Shown here piece by piece: positions 57,211 through 64,000 of a stretch of 64,000 nucleotides of DNA; positions within the stretch are counted from its first letter, which is position 1; each line of letters begins with the position of its first letter. Position numbers and translations under genes: made by a program. The notes below the pieces were generated by a model. That model saw only the letters and a program-made list of their open reading frames with translations, was not told the DNA's origin and searched no databases. Source of the DNA: Leptodontidium sp. MPI-SDFR-AT-0119 (Eukaryota > Ascomycota > Leotiomycetes > Helotiales > Leptodontidiaceae); contig JAHLEZ010000050.1 in the NCBI GenBank assembly GCA_020726505.1, forward strand, positions 1 to 64,000, read 5' to 3'.

Positions 57211-57456
57211 ACAGTTCAACCTGGGTTCTTGTTCCTGATCTATTCTTGACTTGGCCCGTCACAGCTCATATGTACAACCCAGCCCAATCTTCGAAATCCT
57301 CTTTTTATACATGAAAGTGACAATGAGCTTGCCCTCTCAACCACGGTATCGCTTCGGCCCAAGTATTACCAACAAGCCTCTGATGCAATTTATGTCGCAG
57401 AAACAGTGTGCGAAAGTGTCAAAATTGCGGTTCGTCCTCATCCCATTCTGGATATC

Positions 57457-59845
57457 TTATAAAATCTCCACATCTGTCCATCCTTGCATTCCAGTCTGTC
57501 TGCTGAGCGGTGCCATTAGGGATTGGTCGTGGTGGACAACGGAAGGGTAGGTGATAATATGTCGCGCATCGCTGGAGAAATGACCGGGTTGGCCATGGAT
57601 GTTGGCGTAGTTGTAGTCGAGGTATGGGCCAGAATCGCCGTGGCTGGGGCTGGTTAGTCTTGGGTTAGAACTTTGGCAGGGAAATTGTTGGTGATCTATG
57701 GTATATGGATACCGAGCCGGGCCTTGGTTGAATTCCGGCCAGTCCCCCGCTTCGACGGAGGGATTGGTGACGTCGATGGGTTTCCAGGCTTCATTTGGCC
57801 GCAAGGTCAATGCTGCTACAATGCCTTGCATCGGCGTCCCGTTGATACTTGATGGTGATTCGATATCGTCTGTGCTGACTCGAGAATATATTTGATCAAA
57901 AGTATCGGACTCGTCAGAAGTTTGTTGGAGGCTACCAAACTCCTTCAAGTCTTTCTCGAGCACCTTGTATTGTTCTAATCCCCCCCCAGTCCATCTAAGA
58001 GGTTTTCGGGCGAATCGATCGCAATAGCTATTGTTAAGCTGTTGAAAATAGTCGTGCATCTTCCCGAATAGTTTAAGGTAACCTTTGGCGATTTCTGAAC
58101 GTGGACTCATCTCCAGGAGGGTCTTCAAGGCCAGGCCAATATGGCTTTTATCCGGAAAGTCTACATGCATCTGGTCTGTCTGCAACAGTTGACCTAGCAA
58201 ATGATGGCTTGTATCCATGTGCGGGAAGTGGACCGCATAGAGACAAACGAGCGATGCATGCCAAACGGCGAATGTAATTTTGGGGGTCTGAGGAAGGCAA
58301 TTGCTATCCTGACAAGTTCGCACAATATCCACCACATCCCTTGCTGCTCTGAAGATTGCCTCGGCACTCTGCTCCCAGAACCCCACAGGTATTTCAATAT
58401 CTTCATCGGCGAATATGGGTTCGTCTAGCGGGCCTTGCGGCTTTTGGCACCTGAGCGGCATGAAGGGGATGTACTCCCTGTGGAGCATAATGAGACAGAG
58501 CGAATAGAGCGTGTGCATCGAGACGTAGGTGGTCGCGTTACGCTTCTCGATATAGACAGATAAGTTTGCTTTGGAGAATGCTAGAGTTGATGGCAACGCA
58601 GCTTGAAAGTCCTCGAGTTCTTGACGCAACTTCGAAAACTTGGTGGATGCGTCCCACGGAGGCATTTTTTCGGTTCTTCGACCCCCAGCGCAGCTCCAAT
58701 CAGATAGTCTGCCAAATATCTCAACCAAACAAAGATATCTGCTCAGAGCTCCATCATTGCTCATCCTAGTGCTCTTAGCCTGGGCAGATATGCCAATTCG
58801 CAACCAGTCTGATCTTAGGAAGCTAGTTTGGGCGTTGTGAGCAAACAGAAACTGGTCATCTGAGCATGGAAGGCAGACCCGCAAATTCTCAACTTGAATC
58901 ATTGTAGGCCTATTCTTTCCAACCGCAAGCATACGGTCCATAATAAAACAACTCCACAATGTGCGCCTCCGAACCTCTTTCTGAATCAGATCCTCACTGA
59001 TACCCGTCCCCGACTTGCCCAGACCCCATTCAGAGGAAGTCGAACAAACAGGGTAATCTGGATCATCCTCATATGTGAGGCCGAATGATTGTGCCAGTCT
59101 AATAGCAGTGCCTACGTATACCCAAGCCCTCATTCCCTTATCCTGGCCCCACTCGAACAATCCAAGCATTAGCAGTGCTTGGATAGAATCGAGCGAAGGA
59201 TTGGTAAGACCCCTACCTGTCAGCTTGAAGGCCGATGCAAGTGCGGTAGCATAGTATTCGCTAGCAACCAGAGGGTCGCTCGGCTGAGAGGATTTGGAGT
59301 GATAGGCGATCAGGTCAGGGTGAAATCGAGCAGTAAGGGTCAGGACCCCAAGTAACAAGACATATCCGTCCTGAGGATCCGATGTTGTCTTGCTGCAAGG
59401 ATCTCGTGGGAAAGATACTTGACGCATTCTTTTCCTGAAAGTGGGAGGGTGGAGGAAAGGCATTTCTGTTGCAAAATGCAATTTAAAGATATTATAGACG
59501 TCGTCCAACACCTTCCTTGTAAGGATTGAAGCTTGTAGCGCATCTCCTCCAGCCCGACAGCTATTGCTGTGCGCAAGATCGCCGGTCTTTTGAATCTTCT
59601 TCCTCTTGCTACCTCCCTCTTCTTCGATGCCAGCAGAACCTTTTGATCGCTTTGGCGACAATGTTGAGCCTGATGGCAGGTATGTACACCTTCTACCGCT
59701 CTGCTGGCAGGTTGTGCACACAGAATTGACACCGGTATTGATACCTGTACGCCGTATTAGTGGGTTGTAACCAGCAAGTATTGCACTACTTACATTTCGC
59801 TTTTCGCATCTTACACGGTGTGCAGGCGATACTTGCACGTGCCAT
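57457..59845 (-). CDS. Zn2Cys6 fungal transcription factor (779 aa)
   Basis: complement(join(57457..59744,59794..59845)). Exon 1 starts MARASIACTPCKMRKAKC. A 49-bp intron (59745-59793) splits the cluster, and exon 2 continues to VCTTCQQSGRRCTYL. Together this is the CxxCx6C...CxxCx6C binuclear zinc cluster; without the intron the first half is lost, which fixes the start. A basic linker follows (SKRKKIQK), then the fungal_trans middle homology region from ~residue 95 (VLDDVYNIFKLHFATEMPFL, HPPTFRKRM, GLFEWGQDKGMRAWVYVGTA, RRRTLWSCFIMDRM). The C-terminal third is Ser/Pro/Asn-rich and likely activating. Nuclear DNA-binding regulator; target genes unknown. Frame intact. Confidence 0.9.
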
Positions 59846-59849
59846 TTTG

Positions 59850-60970
59850 CAGATGGTGACGCGCCTCCTGTTTTATGTGAATGGTGCCCGACGAGGAAAG
59901 AGATAGAAATAATACTGGTCGGAGATGGCTGTTAGAGTCGAGAAGCACAACACAAAGAGAGGGTCCTAATTGTGGCAATTAATAACAAAGTAGGGGGAGG
60001 TGAAACTAGTTCCAGGCGGGGGGCTTACTGGTAGCTTCCCCGCGGGTTTGTGCGTTCGGGCCATTTTCCAGGCTTTGCGAAAATTCCTTCAGGCTTCCGA
60101 AACCAAAGCCACTAATGTCACTTGAATGTTTAAAATAACAAAGAATAATTACGATTCAGTACCTGGGAATCAAGAATTAAAAAAGGTAAATTATATTTCC
60201 TCTAATTAACCTTCTATGTCTTGAGAGAAAGTAGCTGGAGCATCATCCCGCACCTTGAAACGAGATAACAAGGGCTAGCGCACTCAACGTGAGTCGATAG
60301 CCAGGATCATCCTCGTTCATGGATAGGATTAACGCATGCAAGTGTCCTAGTTGCAGGGAGCTGGAGACGCATGTTGAATTGCCACACGTGGTAAATTCCG
60401 CTAGGTTTGCTCTCGGTTGAGGTACTTGTATAAAAACAAGTGTTGAGAGGTGAAACGCTTAGAAGCCGGCACAGGGAGATGATACGGGATTTCTGAGTGC
60501 AGTACTGTTACACTCCGCCACAGCCATGAAGTCTAGGGTTCCTTGCGACGAATTTTTTACACAAATCCGATGCCTCCATATCTTAAATGAGGCTTTAATT
60601 TCCGGAGATATGATTTGTCCTGGAAAGTCAACAATATGGAAGCCACGATTCCACGTCAGTTTCAATACAATATGTCAACAAGGCCAATGACATTGTGAAG
60701 TTGGACTTTTACTATTAAAGATCCTATTGCTAGTTTGGCGTGATGTTGTTGAGCGGTCGGCAACTGCCCGCTTGGAAAATCTGGATGTTTTAGCGTTGAA
60801 ATTAAAGGATAGGCGGGTAGTCCGTGGCTCGGTTATTTGGCCAGTCAAAATCGCACTATCCCCTATTTTTACTTGTATATCTAGTCCCCTTTCCGAGAGG
60901 CTTTGTGTAACTGTGGCGATGCAGTAGTGTGGGTTTCACAACCGGGGATGCCGGGTGCCAAGCAAGAGAG
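59850..60970. other. Promoter side of the transcription factor; no further gene
   Basis: Short ORFs only (60459-60665 minus, 60727-60927 plus) with no motif. Confidence 0.4.
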
Positions 60971-60979
60971 GTGCGCTCA

Positions 60980-61158
60980 GCGTTTTACTTAGCCCAGCCT
61001 TACTCAGCCTGAGGGTCAGGCTAGGCTAGGCTGACCTCCTCTAAAGAGTTTAGCGCCATCCCAAAGAGGCTAAGCGCCTGATTTGGACCAATTGATGCCC
61101 TGGTTTTCAGAAGGTGGGCCAAATCGTGCACGTGCCAGGCTGGGCTAAGTAAAACGCT
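60980..61158. repeat. Inverted repeat upstream of LINE ORF1
   Basis: AGCGTTTTACTTAGCCCAGC (60980-60999, plus one C) is the exact reverse complement of 61138-61158, 137 bp apart. It may be a small foldback element or a structured part of the LINE 5' region. Confidence 0.65.
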
Positions 61159-61309
61159 GGGTGCGCCCGTGCGCTCCGTCGGAAAAACATCACAAACAGC
61201 GAGAACGAAATTTTTGAAATTGAACAGCGAAAACCACATCTAGCAGTCCTCCTTTTGGCCAGTTGAGAAGCCTGAGCTTGTGCGCATTGCCCAGTGTGAC
61301 ATAGGCACC

Positions 61310-62577
61310 ATGGCGACACCGTGGCCTCAAGTGACAGCATGGCCAAACGACATCCGCGAGCACGCTATATATCTCAGCGATTACCTCAGGAAAGCACTTG
61401 TCTGTATCGACTCCGCAGAAGATCAGCCGGTGCCGAAGCCGCTAGTCAAGACCATGATCGCGGCCATGAGCGTTCTCATTGCCAAGTTCCAGAATACCCC
61501 GGACGTCAGCGCCGTCATGCAAGCCATCACAACCATCCAAAGCGACCTCAAAACAACGGCAGAAACGGTACAATCCACGGCAATGAGAATCCAGCAGAAT
61601 ACTATCACGCACCAGCAGATTGCCATACTGAGCCAGGAGACCAATCAGGCAGTGAAGGAAGCCGCCGAGACCAGAAGGACGACAACCGAACTCCTGCAGG
61701 AAACAAATGACATAGCTAAAGCGACGAACGACATTGCAAAGGCGATTCAGTCCACGCCGTCTCCCAAGGCTTCATATGCGTCGGTATTGAGTAGCAATGC
61801 CGCGCCTCTTAGCAAGCCAATCACAATATCTACCAAGACATCATCATTCATTCAAGCGCAACGTGAGATCATCGTGAAGATTACAGACACATCCACTATC
61901 GAGAGCCTCCGAGCCAAGAACCCCAGAAACTTACAGAACCACGTTGACCGAGCGATTGAACAGAGCAGGAACAAACACATTGAACGGATCCGCGTAGCAT
62001 CAGCTAACCAACTAAAAAGCGGAGACCTTAGCATCAAGACGTCAAACAGAAACGATGCAGAGGCGTTGAAACAATTCGCAAACGACTGGATAAACCGGAT
62101 TGGAAGAGGCACAAGTATACGGCTGCCGACATATGGAATTCTGGCGCACGGTATAAGGACCAGCTCAATGAACATGGAGAAGTTCGACGAGATCAAGGCT
62201 GAGCTCCTGCACGACAACAGACCGTTTATACCCAGTGCAGACATCAAATACATTGGATGGCTATCAAGAGCAGCGAGTACAAAGTCAGCTTCGACCATTA
62301 TCGTCGAGTTCACCAACCCGGAAGACGCAAACAAGATCATCGACGAAGGTCTCATATGGCAAGGCGAGGCTTTTCAATGTGAGAGATACGACAGACAGTG
62401 CCGACTGAAGCAATGCTACAAGTGTCAAAAATACGGCCACATAGGAACCCAGTGCAAAGCGAGCACAGCATGTGGCTACTGTGCAGAACCGCACAGCTCG
62501 AAAGATTGCCCCACCAAGGTCGACAAGTCCGCCGTAAGGAAATGTGCTGTGTGCAAGGGAGCACACGAGGCGTGGAA
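61310..62577 (+). pseudogene. LINE (Tad-like) ORF1, gag-like, interrupted
   Basis: ATG 61310 (MATPWPQVTAWP). A long helical, Gln/Thr-rich coiled region (~30-170), then a basic RNA-binding middle, and at the C-terminus zinc knuckles CYKCQKYGHIGTQC and CGYCAEPHSSKDC, plus the beginning of a third (CAVCKGAHEAW). The frame is intact up to that point, unlike the older LINE copies at 1 and 41 kb. Homology stops at 62577, where a DNA transposon seems to start at a TA. ORF2 (endonuclease/RT) is not in the window. It binds RNA in the retrotransposition particle. Confidence 0.8.
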
Positions 62578-64000
62578 TACCGTATTATCTGGCATACAGC
62601 GCCATGGCGAATTAACTTTTCGGTAGTATTTTGATAGGTTTGGACCTGGCGCTGTGGTCAAGAGTGGCGCTGTAGATCATAATTTCCCCCTGAATCCCCA
62701 CCAAAACACCTCCTTTTGAATGTTCGATTCCGCCAACTGTAACTAGACTCTCTATCCTCTAATTGCACCTTTGTATGGTATCGTTAATATGCCTTTAATT
62801 CCTCGCATTCCTGCAGGTCCTTTACCACCAGGGCAAGCTACCTTGAATCTGCAAGGCCTTCTCCAACCACCTAAACCTCGCCTTCGCCGTGGCCCCTCTG
62901 TAAAGGAAGCAGTACCTCGCTCTCAACGTGTTCTTGGCCGCAAGTATATTGGGGGAGTGAACGAACAGGAAACGATCAAGGCGCTAGCTGAATGGCGAAT
63001 TCGGAATGATGAGGAAGGAATAGGAGAGCCGGGAGATCAAGAGCGTATCGACCGGCCGATTATTCAGACTAATGGAGGGGTTGAGGACGAGCTTGATGGT
63101 CTTGCTGATACCGACTACGACGATTATGTGACTAGACGGCGATATTCTTATTCTCGAGAGTATAAGTTAGCTGCGATTTCATACTGGGAGAGTACGTATC
63201 GAACACTCAAAGATAGTACCGACGAAAGAATCACCGTTCGATATGCGGCTCGTAAGCTCTGCATCCCACGCTCAACATTCTGGGGTTGGATCAAGAAGAA
63301 GAGCGAGATTTTGCAGCAAAAGAAGGGTACATTCCGAGTCCGCAAGCCATGGGGCAAAGTGAAGGAGCTAGATATGGAGTTAAAGCTGAAGGAACGGTTT
63401 GATGAGGCACGCCTCAAAGGTCGAGCGATATCTGCGAAATGGTTAATTCGGAATGCGAAACAGGTGTATAGTGAGCTTCATCCTGAGCGAGTAATTCGTA
63501 GGGAAGGAGGCTTGAATCTATACTTGGGTTTCCGGTGGTCCGCTGGCTGGTTGACTGGTTTTAAACACCGCCATGATATCTCTTTCCGCGCAGGCACCAA
63601 ACGAGCTCAGAAGGCCCCCGAAGAGTTGCGAGCCACAATTGTTCGTTGGTTGCAATATAATCGTCGGAACACTGTTATCAACCCTGATTCAGACTGTGGA
63701 AAACCTCGCCCGATAACTGTACCTGTTGTTGGAAGGTATAAGCTCTCTGAGATCTCGAATATGGACCAAACCCCGCTCGCTTTTGAGTTCCAGAAAGGCC
63801 GTACGTACGCCTCTAAAGGCGCTAGAACTGTTACCTTAAGAACAGCTAGAGGTGGCTGGGAAAAGCGACAAGCTACACTACAAGTTATCGTCTTCGCAGA
63901 TGGAGTGGCGCGGTGCAAACCTCTTCTTATGTTCAAGGGAAAACCGGGGAAGGGAAACAAGAATCGACAGCTAGAGATGAAGCAGTACGATACTAGTGTG
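62578..64000 (+). mobile_element. Pogo/DDE_1 DNA transposon, 5' part, inserted in LINE
   Basis: LINE homology breaks at TA (62578-62579). The following ~210 bp hold ACAGCGCC and two GGCGCTGT motifs (62598-62670), like sub-terminal repeats, then the transposase ORF. The right end is beyond the window, so TIR and target duplication cannot be confirmed. Confidence 0.6.
62789..64000 (+). CDS. Pogo/DDE_1-type transposase, intact, runs off the window
   Basis: 404 codons from ATG 62789 without a stop to the last base. The N-terminus is Pro/basic (MPLIPRIPAGPLPPG), then acidic. A helix-turn-helix follows at ~residues 125-190 (SREYKLAAISYWEST, VRYAARKLCIPRSTFWGW), then RAISAKWLIRNAKQVY and FRWSAGWLTGFKHRHDIS, as in CENP-B-type second domains. 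The catalytic core begins YKLSEISNMDQTPLAFEF (first catalytic Asp in NMDQTP), then KGARTVTL, WEKRQATLQVIVFADG and KPLLMFKGKPG. The remaining DD(E/D) residues lie beyond the edge. No RIP stops, so it may come from an active element. Confidence 0.85.
   Translation, partial: MPLIPRIPAGPLPPGQATLNLQGLLQPPKPRLRRGPSVKEAVPRSQRVLGRKYIGGVNEQETIKALAEWRIRNDEEGIGEPGDQERIDRPIIQTNGGVEDELDGLADTDYDDYVTRRRYSYSREYKLAAISYWESTYRTLKDSTDERITVRYAARKLCIPRSTFWGWIKKKSEILQQKKGTFRVRKPWGKVKELDMELKLKERFDEARLKGRAISAKWLIRNAKQVYSELHPERVIRREGGLNLYLGFRWSAGWLTGFKHRHDISFRAGTKRAQKAPEELRATIVRWLQYNRRNTVINPDSDCGKPRPITVPVVGRYKLSEISNMDQTPLAFEFQKGRTYASKGARTVTLRTARGGWEKRQATLQVIVFADGVARCKPLLMFKGKPGKGNKNRQLEMKQYDTSV

Noticed and set aside
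61852..62355. 167-codon minus-strand ORF
   Set aside because: Antisense shadow of LINE ORF1.

Overview
The window is nuclear DNA of a filamentous ascomycete (Pezizomycotina). The evidence is short GT-AG introns of about 48-90 bp with CTAAC/CTGAC-like branch points and fungus-restricted families: a HET incompatibility protein, a Zn2Cys6 transcription factor, an RTA1 membrane protein, a REG1/DUF1752-type PP1 regulator, a DUF3435 recombinase, and Fot1/pogo, hAT, Tc1 and Tad-like elements. Many broken copies carry stops at CAG/CAA or TGG codons, which is the C-to-T-at-CpA pattern of repeat-induced point mutation (RIP). I cannot fix the class. I saw no rRNA, convincing tRNA, or CRISPR array.

Layout. 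0-1.2 kb: RIP-damaged LINE 3' end. 2.3-4.7 kb: a GIY-YIG-like/Cys4-finger gene whose 3' end is disrupted by a 544-bp MITE with an 8-bp target duplication. 5.2-5.7 kb: a chromodomain-like/AT-hook ORF. 6.1-8.1 kb (minus): an SRPK-like kinase directly behind a truncated DUF3435 tyrosine recombinase. 8.3-10.3 kb (minus): an MFS transporter pseudogene. 11.4-12.3 kb: an intact short-chain dehydrogenase. 12.8-13.7 kb (minus): a frameshifted LigB/DODA-type dioxygenase. 13.9-15.5 kb: Tc1 remnant, MITE and a solo LTR. 16.4-17.6 kb (minus): an intact RTA1-like protein.

18.4-30.7 kb is a transposon graveyard: two hAT copies in opposite orientation, two Fot1/pogo fragments, a Tc1 fragment, an interstitial telomere-like tract and a minisatellite foldback. 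31-32.2 kb is an intact F-box gene. 32.2-38 kb is gene-poor with solo LTRs. 38-40.7 kb holds two adjacent decayed genes of unknown function. 41-46 kb holds LINE, kinase-like and F-box fragments plus small ORFs. 46.2-48.3 kb is a frameshifted HET gene. 48.4-51.6 kb is repeat-rich, including an LTR nested in an LTR. 54.3-56.1 kb is a REG1-like gene with a nonsense codon at its intron junction. 57.5-59.8 kb (minus) is an intact Zn2Cys6 factor. 61.3-62.6 kb is a LINE ORF1 interrupted by an intact pogo/DDE_1 transposase ORF that runs off the window.

Overall this looks like an accessory or subtelomere-like compartment: few intact genes (SDR, RTA1, F-box, Zn2Cys6) among decaying genes and layered transposons. 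The solo LTRs have recognisable termini, several with perfect 5-bp target duplications, while no gag/pol interior remains. Several single-gene frameshifts could also be indel errors in the assembly, so I keep 'pseudogene' and 'sequence error' open for those. The strongest individual signals are the gene-disrupting MITE with its transposase-like fragment, the DUF3435-kinase junction, the nested solo LTRs, and the intact pogo transposase.
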